Virus record (IMG/VR): IMGVR_UViG_3300007554_000005
Location: 1 to 64,000 of that record
From: a virus
Direction: 5' to 3' (one strand)
Length of the DNA: 64,000 bases
Shown here: positions 46,721 to 55,191 of the stretch, one piece after another
How positions within the stretch are numbered: the first letter of the stretch is position 1
Layout: each line of letters opens with the position of its first letter
Made by a program: the position numbers and the translations under genes
The notes under the pieces: model-generated
The model's input: only the letters and a program-made list of their open reading frames with translations
Database searches by the model: none
Told to the model about the DNA's origin: nothing

Positions 46721-47432
46721 GTTTTACCCATTTAGCGAAGTCTCTCAGGAATTCGCACCTTTGCCACAGCCTGGCATTAAGTTTATACCAGACTGGTACA
46801 AGGCTCAGCCAGGCAACAAGGGCGATAGCGAAATGATCCCAGCAATAGGAGTAGCAGCTTCCACAGTAAAGAGATGTATGCCTATCTTCGATGCTATTAC
46901 TGCTGGCTACATCATTGTTGCACCTTGCGATATACACTTAGACGCAACAAATCCAGAAAAGCTTGAGTGGTCCATCCCTGCCCAGTTGCAATCTTTAAAG
47001 GCGGACATGTTTGCCTTTCACTCTCCAGAACAATATGAGAATTATCCAGTAGATCCAGATCAGTATCATAAACAAATTTTTAGAATTCTGCCAACATGGG
47101 CAGTAGGAACTGATGAGGGGTACAGTACCCTGTATACTAATCCATACCATTCAGATGCCTCACCACTATGGGCCTTTACGGCAATCGTAGATACTGATAA
47201 GTTTGTCACAGACGGTCATCTTTCCTTTTTGGTAAAGAAGGGATTTAAGGGAACAATTAAGCAAGGAACTCCGATTGCACAGCTAATACCGTTTAAGAGA
47301 GAGGCCTGGACATCAGAAGCAATTGATCCAGACGAGGCAAGGTCGTTCTTTGATAAGCAAAGGTTTAATCTTAGAAGTACTTTTATTAATGGATACAAAA
47401 ATAAGTTTAGGTCAAAGAAAGAATACAAATGA
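46707..47432 (+). CDS. 'WYK' beta-fold protein, first paralogue (DUF6065-like)
   Basis: The 241-residue product shares a series of motifs with the next gene: 'IPDWYKA' near residue 30, 'AITAGYIIVAPCDIHLD', 'LVKKGFKGTIKQGTPIAQ' and 'LIPFKREAW'. The pattern resembles DUF6065-type proteins that I recall from cyanophage and bacterial genomes; their function is not known to me. A GGAG ribosome site precedes the ATG and a TATAAT lies at 46678-46683. Neighbouring glycosyltransferase and hydrolase genes suggest a role in surface polymer metabolism. Confidence 0.6.
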   Translation: MPTIRFYPFSEVSQEFAPLPQPGIKFIPDWYKAQPGNKGDSEMIPAIGVAASTVKRCMPIFDAITAGYIIVAPCDIHLDATNPEKLEWSIPAQLQSLKADMFAFHSPEQYENYPVDPDQYHKQIFRILPTWAVGTDEGYSTLYTNPYHSDASPLWAFTAIVDTDKFVTDGHLSFLVKKGFKGTIKQGTPIAQLIPFKREAWTSEAIDPDEARSFFDKQRFNLRSTFINGYKNKFRSKKEYK

Positions 47433-48184
47433 GTGATGAAGAAGATTTTTTAAAAATCACCTTTGTTCCAAGCACTCCAGACCATAGGCAAATCGGCCTT
47501 CTGCCACCAGAGCCATCTACTTGGCATGTTCCAGAATGGTACAAAAGCCTTGCAAAACATAATAGGTCTAATAGTGAAAAAACCTTATACCCTGTAAACT
47601 TTATTGGATCAGACGGTGCTACTGTTGCAACAAAGCAGTGTCCGCCATTTTTGGACGCCATGACTGCTGGCTATCAGTACGTTCTAAGCGGTGATCTTCA
47701 TGTCGATATTGACGATGACGGCAAGCCAATCTTGTGGTGGGATAGCGATATGATGCTTGTAGATCACAGGCCAACCATCGAGCTGCCAGTGCCAGAGGGT
47801 CATCACCCAATACACTATGGATTTAAGATGGCATGGTACTACGAAACGCCCCCAGGGCATTCTGTATTAATAACGCACCCAATGAATAGGTACGACCTAC
47901 CATTTACTGTTCAGTCTGGCATAGTTGAATCCGACATTTGGGGCTTGCCAGTATTCGTAGCTTTCTTTCTAAAGAGGGGGTTCCGTGGAATCATACCAAA
48001 GGGCACCCCACTATTTCAGATTATTCCATTTAAAAGAGACAACTGGCAAATGCAGATTTTAGATTCTCACGAAGAAATTGAGAAGCATACCTTTGCAGCC
48101 GAAAAAAGAAGAACAAGGGCTCACGGATACTATAAGTGGTTTGCTTGGAGAAAGAAAATATTTAGGGGCTTGGGCAAGTCATGA
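47429..48184 (+). CDS. 'WYK' beta-fold protein, second paralogue (DUF6065-like)
   Basis: The 251-residue product aligns with the preceding one: 'VPEWYKS', 'AMTAGYQYVLSGDLHVDI', 'FLKRGFRGIIPKGTPLFQ' and 'IIPFKRDNW' recur in the same order. It therefore arose by tandem duplication. The genes overlap by 4 bases, and this one overlaps the glycosyltransferase gene by 4 bases, so the set is translated as one unit. The fold looks like an all-beta barrel; the function is unknown. Confidence 0.6.
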   Translation: MSDEEDFLKITFVPSTPDHRQIGLLPPEPSTWHVPEWYKSLAKHNRSNSEKTLYPVNFIGSDGATVATKQCPPFLDAMTAGYQYVLSGDLHVDIDDDGKPILWWDSDMMLVDHRPTIELPVPEGHHPIHYGFKMAWYYETPPGHSVLITHPMNRYDLPFTVQSGIVESDIWGLPVFVAFFLKRGFRGIIPKGTPLFQIIPFKRDNWQMQILDSHEEIEKHTFAAEKRRTRAHGYYKWFAWRKKIFRGLGKS

Positions 48185-49011
48185 CAGATATTAGCATAGT
48201 AATTTACTCATACAAGGGGAAAAATCTAGCTGACGTGCTGGAAAGCCTACTTGAATCTGCATCTAGCGAGATCCACATTACCGTCTATGACCAGCATCCT
48301 ATGGATAGAAAAGAAAAGCTTTCTAAGCTTCACAATATTCAGTACAGGCATATTTTTTGGGATGAAATCTTAAGCCCAACATCTTACAAGGCAGGTGGAC
48401 TAAATGATGAAAACATTGTAGCACCATATTCCATGCTTATTTCTGATGACATACAGCTTGCTGATGGCTGGGATAAAACTTTAATTAGGTATATATCAGA
48501 AAATAATAAGATAGTGTCTGGCTTTAGTAGTGGCAAGCTCATGGTTCACGATAAGTATTTCCTTCGTCAGGAGGTCATAGCCTCGGATGGATTTGCGACC
48601 ACTAACTATATAAACACCAACTTTATATTCGCCAGGACTGAAACCCTTCGAAACCTGAAGTATCCAGATGATGTAAAGTATTTTGGCGAGGCAGAGAAGT
48701 TATCAATGGATGCATTTATAAAAAATGTTGATGTCGTCTGTGCACCATCCAACATTCTGAAGAAAGATTTTGGTGACAGGACAATGGAAAATCTTTACGT
48801 GCCATTCTCGACAGAGCACAACTATAATAGTTGCATAGACATGATGCTGTCAGAAGAGTATTCTGGCTGGGTAGAGTTTCACGGCTTATCTGATAGATTG
48901 CCCAAAAAGCTACCATACCAAATAGATGATGTTTTATACAACCCCTATGACCTTAAATTTAACGATGTGGAACAAGATAGGTTTATAGGTCTAGTAAAAG
49001 CTATCTATTAA
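48181..49011 (+). CDS. GT-A-fold glycosyltransferase
   Basis: The 276-residue product begins 'ISIVIYSYKGKNLADVLESL', the nucleotide-binding start of family 2-like glycosyltransferases, and has an acidic 'SDDIQL' (Asp89, Asp90) in the place of the DxD metal site, followed by 'INTNFIFARTETL'. It resembles GlcNAc/GalNAc-type protein glycosyltransferases as much as polysaccharide enzymes. It overlaps the preceding gene by 4 bases. It should add a sugar to a protein or glycan; the acceptor is not evident. Confidence 0.7.
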   Translation: MTDISIVIYSYKGKNLADVLESLLESASSEIHITVYDQHPMDRKEKLSKLHNIQYRHIFWDEILSPTSYKAGGLNDENIVAPYSMLISDDIQLADGWDKTLIRYISENNKIVSGFSSGKLMVHDKYFLRQEVIASDGFATTNYINTNFIFARTETLRNLKYPDDVKYFGEAEKLSMDAFIKNVDVVCAPSNILKKDFGDRTMENLYVPFSTEHNYNSCIDMMLSEEYSGWVEFHGLSDRLPKKLPYQIDDVLYNPYDLKFNDVEQDRFIGLVKAIY

Positions 49012-49020
49012 TGGTATAAT
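49012..49020 (+). promoter_or_regulatory. Extended -10 promoter TGGTATAAT
   Basis: The box follows the glycosyltransferase stop directly (TATAAT 49015-49020). A short leader with CAGGAGG (49028-49034) precedes the TTG start at 49042. Confidence 0.7.
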
Positions 49021-49041
49021 ATTATTACAGGAGGCAGAGCA

Positions 49042-49680
49042 TTGAGCCATAGAATACACGTAATAGAAAACTTTATTACTCCAGAAGATGCCGCAATAAT
49101 GATGCAAGAGCAGGACAGGCCATCAGAGGTGAACCCCTACCCACCATACTACGCCGATAGGTTTGGCGGCACAGCCTTTCCATACAATAAAAGAATTTTA
49201 GACCTTCAGATAAAGTATGGAGAAATGTCTAATGAGGTTCACAAAGAGGTAAACGGTTTTCTTAACCCTATATATGTATTCAAGTCATTTGGCTCCGTAT
49301 GGAATCCAGGGAGCATGGGAGGCCTGCATGAAGACGCACAGGATCCAGAACCCTTTATTGAATGGAGTACGATCATATATCTAAATGATGAGTACGAGGG
49401 GGGAACAATATATTTCCCCAATCAAGGTGTGGAAATTTCTCCCAATAAGTACTCTGCAGTTTTTTTCCCAAGTGCTGGATCCGAGTACATCCATGGAGTA
49501 TCGAAGGTAACCTCTGGCACTAGAAGGACATGCCTATATATGCATACGAGTAAGCCAGGCCATGCAGACCCAGACTTCATTGGCGGCAGAGTTTTGACAA
49601 ATGCAAATGACTGGGAGGCACACAGACATCCACACGCTATTGAGCAGGCAGAGAGCGGCGAACCTGGTTATGGGAATTGA
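49042..49680 (+). CDS. Prolyl-4-hydroxylase-like 2OG/Fe(II) oxygenase
   Basis: TTG 49042 has CAGGAGG upstream. The 212-residue product holds 'GLHEDAQ' (His96, Asp98), 'IIYLNDEYEGGTIYFP', and 'EYIHGVSKVTSGTRRT' (His151, Arg161), the complete P4H-type active site. It is close in architecture to the gene at 53094. Such enzymes hydroxylate proline or other side chains in proteins. It is grouped with SGNH hydrolases and a carbamoyltransferase, so hydroxyl groups made here may later be decorated; that is inference. Confidence 0.85.
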   Translation: MSHRIHVIENFITPEDAAIMMQEQDRPSEVNPYPPYYADRFGGTAFPYNKRILDLQIKYGEMSNEVHKEVNGFLNPIYVFKSFGSVWNPGSMGGLHEDAQDPEPFIEWSTIIYLNDEYEGGTIYFPNQGVEISPNKYSAVFFPSAGSEYIHGVSKVTSGTRRTCLYMHTSKPGHADPDFIGGRVLTNANDWEAHRHPHAIEQAESGEPGYGN

Positions 49681-50617
49681 TGCAGACGAAATACTCCTTG
49701 ATCCACCACTAGAAGTTACTGAGTTCTATAGTCAATTTGGTTTTTCATATGAAGAGTGGTACCCTTATAAAGAAGAGTTGACTGCGTATATTGCTAAAAA
49801 GTTCTCATTGGCCCATCAGCATAAGTCAGGGGTGAATGATCTAATGCTACTTCAACCAGCAACAGTTTCTCCGTTTAATGTATACTTTACTAATAAAAAT
49901 TTAGAGTCAGTGGGGAGATCTTATGACTCAGAGTTCTCTATTAATTCTTCTGGTCTCAGGTCAGACGAATTCTCTAGTAGTCACAATGGAATGCATATGT
50001 TGTTTGCTGGCTGCTCCGTAACTTTTGGTGATGGAATGATAGAAGAGCACACTTGGCCCAAAAAGGTTTATGATAGAATAGCCTCAGAACAAAGCGTATC
50101 TGGCTACTACAATATAGCTATTCCAGGTGCAAACCACTTAAACATTTATCACCAGATATTTAAATATATTGAGCTATACGGTGCTCCAGACGTTTTATTT
50201 ATTAACTTTCCAGACCTTCTAAGGACCCTCGATGCTGGCATAGAACTTAGTGTATTAGATCGTGTTGTCGCACCAATGCACCTCGCCCTAGAACTTCTCT
50301 GCGAGGAAAAAAATATAAAGCTTATAATGTTTTCCTGGGATAAGCATGTGTTTCTAGAGGGCAGTCCTAGCAGGGACGCTGACCCACATGATCTGATACA
50401 AGGCCATGTGAACGACCCAAGGCTAATCTGGCATAAAGGATTCTACAGATTTGCTGAAAATGATAGGCTACGGCATAAGATGCAGTTTGCCCAGGCAAAT
50501 AAGGGGCATGAGCTAGAAGAATATTTCTTTAATGCATTTGATGTAGTGCACCCAGGCATTGCGGAGCAAGACTTTTATGCTAACTTTGCATATGAAAAGT
50601 GGAAAGATTCAGAGTAG
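49670..50617 (+). CDS. SGNH-hydrolase-like protein, first paralogue
   Basis: The ATG at 49670 overlaps the preceding stop; its ribosome site is weak. The 315-residue product has a nucleophile motif 'FAGCSVTFGDG' (Ser116), 'YYNIAIPGANHLNIYHQ' and a C-terminal 'DVVHPGIAEQDFY' (Asp291, His294), the SGNH catalytic set. Such enzymes add or remove acetyl and similar esters on sugars. A paralogue lies directly downstream. No signal peptide is present, so it acts in the cytoplasm. Confidence 0.7.
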   Translation: MGIDADEILLDPPLEVTEFYSQFGFSYEEWYPYKEELTAYIAKKFSLAHQHKSGVNDLMLLQPATVSPFNVYFTNKNLESVGRSYDSEFSINSSGLRSDEFSSSHNGMHMLFAGCSVTFGDGMIEEHTWPKKVYDRIASEQSVSGYYNIAIPGANHLNIYHQIFKYIELYGAPDVLFINFPDLLRTLDAGIELSVLDRVVAPMHLALELLCEEKNIKLIMFSWDKHVFLEGSPSRDADPHDLIQGHVNDPRLIWHKGFYRFAENDRLRHKMQFAQANKGHELEEYFFNAFDVVHPGIAEQDFYANFAYEKWKDSE

Positions 50618-50622
50618 TTCTA

Positions 50623-51564
50623 ATGCTTCTTATACGGGACATGTTAAAAATTCCAGCACAAGAAGAGTACCACATGTACTCTTTTGACAAGTCTGCGATG
50701 GGCACCTACTGGAAACTACAAGATAAGATAAACAAAGAGATACTCTCTGAGATATTTTATAGCCCAGACCCCTGGCCAGAAGGTCTTAGGCCGATAATTC
50801 CACCACAAGACATGAGATCATTTTTTGTTGAAAGGGAGATGCTAAGATCGCAGGGTATGGAGCTTAGTGATATATATTCTTTAAATAGTTTGAACTATCG
50901 TTCAGACGAGTTTACTAAAGATCACGATGGTATGCATGTCCTATTTGTTGGCTGCAGTATAACCTTTGGACAAGGTCTGCCACTAGATGTTACGTGGCCT
51001 AAGATAGTATATGACCACCTAAGCAATGGCTCGAAGCTGAGCGGATTTTTTAATTTAGGCCACCCAGGAATAACGAGGCTTCAAATATTGTCTCAGATAT
51101 ATGAATATATAAATAGTTATGGAATACCAGACCTAATAGTAGCAAATCTTCCAGACACTTTTAGACAGTTTGCAAAAGATTCTATTAGTGAAAAAGTAAT
51201 CTTAGATGTTAAAGATGCATTTTCTGCATCGGCAAATATCCTTACAGACTTTCTGGATTTAGTAGGATCACGCATAGTCTATACTTCTTGGAGCAATGAA
51301 AACTTTTATGCACCAGTAGATAGTCAGACTGACAAAGAGGTTTACTTCTGGCCACTAGGTAATCCAGAATCTGAAATAAAAAACTTTAAAGAAATGCCCC
51401 ATGATGACATGCAGGAATACGTAGACAATTTTAGGATAGAAGATCAGTATAAGGATATTGGAATTCTAAAGTATAGGGCCTTAGATTTAGCACACCCTGG
51501 TATAGCAGAACAATCATTTTATGCATCAGAGTTGATAAAATATATTGATGATTATGGGGTATAA
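50623..51564 (+). CDS. SGNH-hydrolase-like protein, second paralogue
   Basis: The start is uncertain: ATG 50623 follows the previous stop by 5 bases, while GTG 50599 and ATG 50641 are possible. From 50623 the 313-residue product has 'FVGCSITFGQG' (Ser112), 'FFNLGHPGITRLQIL' and 'LDLAHPGIAEQSFY' (Asp288, His291). It matches its neighbour over most of the length ('LNYRSDEFTKDHDGMHVLF' against 'SGLRSDEFSSSHNGMHMLF'). The pair arose by duplication and has since diverged at the N terminus. Confidence 0.7.
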   Translation: MLLIRDMLKIPAQEEYHMYSFDKSAMGTYWKLQDKINKEILSEIFYSPDPWPEGLRPIIPPQDMRSFFVEREMLRSQGMELSDIYSLNSLNYRSDEFTKDHDGMHVLFVGCSITFGQGLPLDVTWPKIVYDHLSNGSKLSGFFNLGHPGITRLQILSQIYEYINSYGIPDLIVANLPDTFRQFAKDSISEKVILDVKDAFSASANILTDFLDLVGSRIVYTSWSNENFYAPVDSQTDKEVYFWPLGNPESEIKNFKEMPHDDMQEYVDNFRIEDQYKDIGILKYRALDLAHPGIAEQSFYASELIKYIDDYGV

Positions 51565-51565
51565 T
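51560..51565 (+). promoter_or_regulatory. -10 box for leaderless small gene
   Basis: TATAAT overlaps the preceding TAA stop (51562-51564), and the ATG of the small gene at 51572 lies 6 bases beyond. Confidence 0.6.
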
Positions 51566-51571
51566 TATATT

Positions 51572-51658
51572 ATGAAAAAAATTATAGAAACCATAAAATT
51601 CTTTATCTGGAAAAGAAAAAATCGAGACAAGCTAAAGCCTAGAAAGTATATATACTAA
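51572..51658 (+). CDS. 28-residue basic leader-like peptide
   Basis: A very short gene encodes 'MKKIIETIKFFIWKRKNRD' and a basic end. Its ATG stands at the leaderless distance from the -10 box and its TAA overlaps the carbamoyltransferase ATG (TAATG). It may serve mainly to couple translation to the carbamoyltransferase, which otherwise lacks a ribosome site, or be an amphipathic membrane peptide. Both are inference. Confidence 0.45.
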   Translation: MKKIIETIKFFIWKRKNRDKLKPRKYIY

Positions 51659-53097
51659 TGATCATCTTGGGGGTAAACGAGACTACCCACGACGCTTCAG
51701 TAACCCTGATAAAAGATAACATAATCTTATTTGCAGGGCATGCGGAGAGGTACAGTAAAGAAAAGAACGACTGGTTTGTCAATGACTCTTTAATTGATGA
51801 TGCACTTAAGTACGGCCAGCCTGACCTCATAGCATACTACGAGCACCCAATGCTAAAGAAAACCAGGATTGCAATCAGCGGTGGTCTTGGTGGGGGAAAA
51901 CCAAAGTTTAAAGACCACCCAGCCCTACAGAGTGTTCCAGTAAAATACTTTAGCCACCACTATTCACATGCTGCTGCTGGATACTATACAAGCAGGTTTA
52001 ATGACGCAGTAATCGTAGTTCTTGATGCTATAGGAGAGTGGAACACCTCCAGCATCTGGGTAGGAGAAGGTGATAAGATCAAGAGTGTCTATAAGAAAAA
52101 CTATCCCTTTAGCTTTGGACTATTTTACTCAGCTTTTACCCAGCTACTTGGCCTAAAGCCTAACGAAGAGGAATACATTATGATGGGCATGGCATCATAT
52201 GGAAAGCCAAAAAGGTTTTATAAGAAAGTATCTGAATACTTCAGCACAATCAATGGTCAAAAATATAATTTTCACAAGGGCATTGTAGACTGGGACATTG
52301 GGGTGACGGACGTTAACAAGTACGATATAGCAGCAGCTGTTCAAAAGGTATACGAGGATAGACTATATGAGTTTATGGAGTTTGCCAAGAAAAAGACTGG
52401 CAAGCATAACCTAGTTTTCATGGGCGGATGTGCTCTTAATGCTACGGCTAACACTTCTCTCTGGAGTCAGTTCGCAGACGTATGGATTATGCCAAACCCA
52501 GGAGATGCTGGTAGCTCACTTGGAGCAGCAGCAGCCGCTTATGGCAAACACCTTAACTGGAGAAATCCCTACTTGGGTTACAATCTAGGAGAGTCTAGGT
52601 ATCCAGCAGAGTCAGCCCTTAATGCAATTCTAAGCGATGGTGTTGCACCAGTTGTATACGGCAGGGCAGAGTATGGCCCAAGAGCTTTAGGAAATAGGAG
52701 CATCCTAGCTGATCCAAGAGATCCAGAGATAAAGGACAAGGTTAATAGAATTAAGAAGAGGGAGCTATTCCGACCCTTTGCACCAGTAGTTTTAGAAGAG
52801 CACGCATCTGAATGGTTTGACCTACCAGCCACTTCGCCATATATGCAGTATACGGTTAGGTGTAAGCAGCCAAACCTGATACCAAGCGTGGTTCATGTTG
52901 ATGGAACATCTAGGGTACAGACAGTAAATAGGCACCAGCACCCAGGATTACACAGGCTACTAACCTTATTCTATAAAGAGACTGGGGTCCCAGTCCTACT
53001 AAATACTAGCCTTAACATAAAAGGTCAGCCCCTTTTAAATGACGAACATGATATAATTGAATGGGAAAAGACCTACGGGCAGAAAGTGATAAGATGA
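51658..53097 (+). CDS. Carbamoyltransferase (NodU/CmcH/TobZ family)
   Basis: The 479-residue product has the Kae1-like N-terminal domain ('LGVNETTHDASVTLI', 'SHHYSHAAAGYY' with metal histidines near 100-104, 'MGMASYGKPKRFY', 'GGCALNATAN') and the C-terminal carbamoyltransferase domain ('EYGPRALGNRSILADPRD', 'FRPFAPVV', 'VPVLLNTSLNIKGQPL'). It would transfer a carbamoyl group from carbamoyl phosphate, via carbamoyl-AMP, to a hydroxyl on a sugar or similar group. The acceptor in this phage is unknown. It overlaps the next oxygenase gene (ATGA). Confidence 0.9.
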   Translation: MIILGVNETTHDASVTLIKDNIILFAGHAERYSKEKNDWFVNDSLIDDALKYGQPDLIAYYEHPMLKKTRIAISGGLGGGKPKFKDHPALQSVPVKYFSHHYSHAAAGYYTSRFNDAVIVVLDAIGEWNTSSIWVGEGDKIKSVYKKNYPFSFGLFYSAFTQLLGLKPNEEEYIMMGMASYGKPKRFYKKVSEYFSTINGQKYNFHKGIVDWDIGVTDVNKYDIAAAVQKVYEDRLYEFMEFAKKKTGKHNLVFMGGCALNATANTSLWSQFADVWIMPNPGDAGSSLGAAAAAYGKHLNWRNPYLGYNLGESRYPAESALNAILSDGVAPVVYGRAEYGPRALGNRSILADPRDPEIKDKVNRIKKRELFRPFAPVVLEEHASEWFDLPATSPYMQYTVRCKQPNLIPSVVHVDGTSRVQTVNRHQHPGLHRLLTLFYKETGVPVLLNTSLNIKGQPLLNDEHDIIEWEKTYGQKVIR

Positions 53098-53753
53098 GTT
53101 TAGAGTTTGAAGTGTTAGACCTAGGGCTAGTGTACTATAAGAATATCATACCAAGAACAGAGTATATTGTAGATCTTGTAAAGAAACTATCAGATAGGTA
53201 CGATAGCGGAGAGCATGGCGATAATTGGACAGCAGTACGCCCATGGGAGGCCTGGTGGGATCCGCACATGCCAAAGCCATTTAACCACAAGTTCTATATA
53301 TTCCGCCATAATGAGATTCAAAATGATGACTTCTATAGGGATGACCTAATTCAAATTGCAGATTCTCTATATGGCTCACTGGATGAGGCATTTAAGCACT
53401 ATTCCGAGTCGCTATATCCTTGGGCCAAAGCGGCTGTAAAGTCAGAAGAGCCACTTGATGGTATTCTTAGGTATGAGGACGATGGGGGTCACCTCCCAGC
53501 ACACCAGGATCTGGGGGTAAGCAGCAGGCTAATTTCTACTGTCAGCTATCTAAATGATAACTACGATGGTGGAGAGATTGAGTTTAGGCAGTCTGGTGTA
53601 AAGATTAAGCCAGAGGCTGGAAGTATTGTATTTTTCCCATCAAACTATCTTTATGTCCACGAGATTATGCCAATCACTAGTGGAACAAGGTACTCTATGC
53701 CTCATTGGTATCACCATCTAGAAAAACCTAGAATGTCAGATGGCACAGAATAA
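53094..53753 (+). CDS. Prolyl-4-hydroxylase-like 2OG/Fe(II) oxygenase
   Basis: The ATG at 53094 overlaps the carbamoyltransferase stop. The 219-residue product has 'LPAHQDLGV' (His137, Asp139), 'VSYLNDNYDGGEIEFRQSG', 'GSIVFFPSNYLYVHEIMP' (His189) and Arg199 in 'TSGTRYS', a complete P4H-type site. It shares architecture and some wording with the enzyme at 49042. Tight coupling to the carbamoyltransferase suggests that hydroxylation and carbamoylation act in one path. Confidence 0.85.
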   Translation: MSLEFEVLDLGLVYYKNIIPRTEYIVDLVKKLSDRYDSGEHGDNWTAVRPWEAWWDPHMPKPFNHKFYIFRHNEIQNDDFYRDDLIQIADSLYGSLDEAFKHYSESLYPWAKAAVKSEEPLDGILRYEDDGGHLPAHQDLGVSSRLISTVSYLNDNYDGGEIEFRQSGVKIKPEAGSIVFFPSNYLYVHEIMPITSGTRYSMPHWYHHLEKPRMSDGTE

Positions 53754-53784
53754 CGTTATAACATACAAACAATAAGGAGACAGC

Positions 53785-54576
53785 ATGTCAAAGTATCAAC
53801 AGCCCATTGACGGGGCATACGGAAAAACTTGGAAGATTACTTCTAAGATGGGTTGGAGAATTCACCCAGTCAAGAAGACACGAAAGCACCACAACGGAAC
53901 AGACATCTGTGGACTAGGCAGAGCCCCATGGTATGTCGAAGCCTTCGCTGGGGGTACAGTTCTAAAGGCTAGGGTTTCTGATGCAGCTGGTGGTGGATTT
54001 GGGCACTATGTTGTAATCCGCCATATGATTGACGGAGAGTACTACACATCTCTATACGCACATCTAGAGCCAGGGTCCATCCAGGTAAAGCCAGGACAAA
54101 AGGTTAAGCCTGGAACTGTCCTAGGAAAAATGGGGACATCTGGGATGTCAACTGGTATTCATCTTCACTGGGAAATTTGGAAGGGCAAGACTCACGGGTG
54201 GTCCGCAGACGGTAAGGGCTTTGTTGAGCCAATCAGCTTTGTAAAGGCACTGACCGCTGCAGAAAAAGCCAAGGCTTACGCAAACGTAGCAACAGATGAG
54301 AAGGAGCCAACGGCTCCTGCACCAGTGCATGAGCCAGCCAAGAAGAAAAAGATTAATCCTTATGGTGTTGCACGCAAGATGCCAGTAGGTGCTCCAAAAA
54401 AGCCAGCTGCAAAGAAGGTTGACAAGCCAGCACCTAAGGTGTATACTGTTAAGAGCGGAGATACCCTTGGTAAGATTGCTAGGGCAAATAAAACCACAAT
54501 CTCTGCACTATCAAAGCTTAATGGCATTAAGAATCCTAACCTGATTAGAGTTGGCCAAAAGATTAAGCTTTCTTAA
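53785..54576 (+). CDS. Endolysin: M23 endopeptidase with LysM domain
   Basis: The 263-residue product has an M23 (lysostaphin-type) peptidase domain at about 10-150 with 'HHNGTD' (His36, Asp40), 'YAHLEPG' (His93) and 'GIHLHWEIW' (His126, His128). A Lys/Ala/Pro linker (about 165-218) leads to a LysM module at 219-263 ('[17 protein letters not shown]'). It should cut peptidoglycan cross-bridges, and LysM binds the glycan. There is no signal peptide, so it needs a holin. AAGGAG lies 7 bases before the ATG. Confidence 0.92.
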   Translation: MSKYQQPIDGAYGKTWKITSKMGWRIHPVKKTRKHHNGTDICGLGRAPWYVEAFAGGTVLKARVSDAAGGGFGHYVVIRHMIDGEYYTSLYAHLEPGSIQVKPGQKVKPGTVLGKMGTSGMSTGIHLHWEIWKGKTHGWSADGKGFVEPISFVKALTAAEKAKAYANVATDEKEPTAPAPVHEPAKKKKINPYGVARKMPVGAPKKPAAKKVDKPAPKVYTVKSGDTLGKIARANKTTISALSKLNGIKNPNLIRVGQKIKLS

Positions 54577-54590
54577 AGAGAGGTATTCAT

Positions 54591-54791
54591 TTGGAGTCTA
54601 AGCGTAAAAGTCTGGTAAAGACTGCAAGCTGGGAGACTTTTCATCTTGTCGGTGTAGCTGGTGTAATATACCTGTTTACTGGTGAGTGGGAGTATGCCAG
54701 CCTAGGTGCATTGATCTATATAGCGTGGGAGGCAATAGGATATTTTCTACACGAACGCCTCTGGGCCAAATGGGGTAGGGGGCTAAAATAA
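54591..54791 (+). CDS. DUF2061-like small membrane protein
   Basis: It starts at TTG after AAGAGAGG. The 66-residue product has 'KRKSLVKTASWETFHLVG', a hydrophobic hairpin (about 20-55) and 'GYFLHERLWAKWG' at the end. This matches my memory of DUF2061, a predicted inner-membrane family. It directly follows the endolysin, so a link to lysis is possible though not shown. Confidence 0.65.
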   Translation: MESKRKSLVKTASWETFHLVGVAGVIYLFTGEWEYASLGALIYIAWEAIGYFLHERLWAKWGRGLK

Positions 54792-54974
54792 ATGCCGCTT
54801 TATGAGTATGAGTGCCTAAAGTGCGGAGTCTCTTCTCCGATTTTTCGTGGCATTAATGAGGAAGATCCTGGGTACCAATGTAAAGATTGCAGCGAGCCCT
54901 TGTCTAGAAAATTTGCAGTGGGGGGTGTTCAGTTTAATGGTGGAGGATTCTACAGTACCGACAACAAGCGATAG
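54792..54974 (+). CDS. FmdB-like zinc-ribbon protein
   Basis: The 60-residue product begins 'MPLYEYECLKCG' and has a second pair in 'YQCKDC', the zinc-ribbon layout of FmdB-type putative regulators, which are frequent in actinobacteria and their phages. It follows the DUF2061-like gene without a gap and overlaps the next gene by 38 bases. It probably binds nucleic acid or a partner protein; the exact role is unknown. Confidence 0.75.
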   Translation: MPLYEYECLKCGVSSPIFRGINEEDPGYQCKDCSEPLSRKFAVGGVQFNGGGFYSTDNKR

Positions 54975-55191
54975 CCCCATTCTTTCACAGCAAGATAGGT
55001 GCGATCTATGCGGTGCTCAGGCATACGTCCTGGTGCGAGGGATGAGTGGAGAGCTAATGTTCTGCTCCCATGATTATAACGATATAGTGATGTCAGATTC
55101 GGGCAAACAAAAGATAGAGGCATTCTCCTTTGAGACGATAGACGAGAGAGATAAACTAATAGAGAACCGCCTGATAGGAGACAACGTATAA
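54937..55191 (+). CDS. DUF7455-like zinc-finger protein
   Basis: ATG 54937 was chosen because GGGGGG stands before it and a longer form would cover most of the FmdB-like gene. The 84-residue product has 'RCDLCGAQAYVLV' and 'GELMFCSHDYNDI', the Cys2/Cys-His pattern of small actinobacterial DUF7455 proteins as I recall them. It overlaps the nuclease gene (TAATG). Confidence 0.6.
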   Translation: MVEDSTVPTTSDSPILSQQDRCDLCGAQAYVLVRGMSGELMFCSHDYNDIVMSDSGKQKIEAFSFETIDERDKLIENRLIGDNV

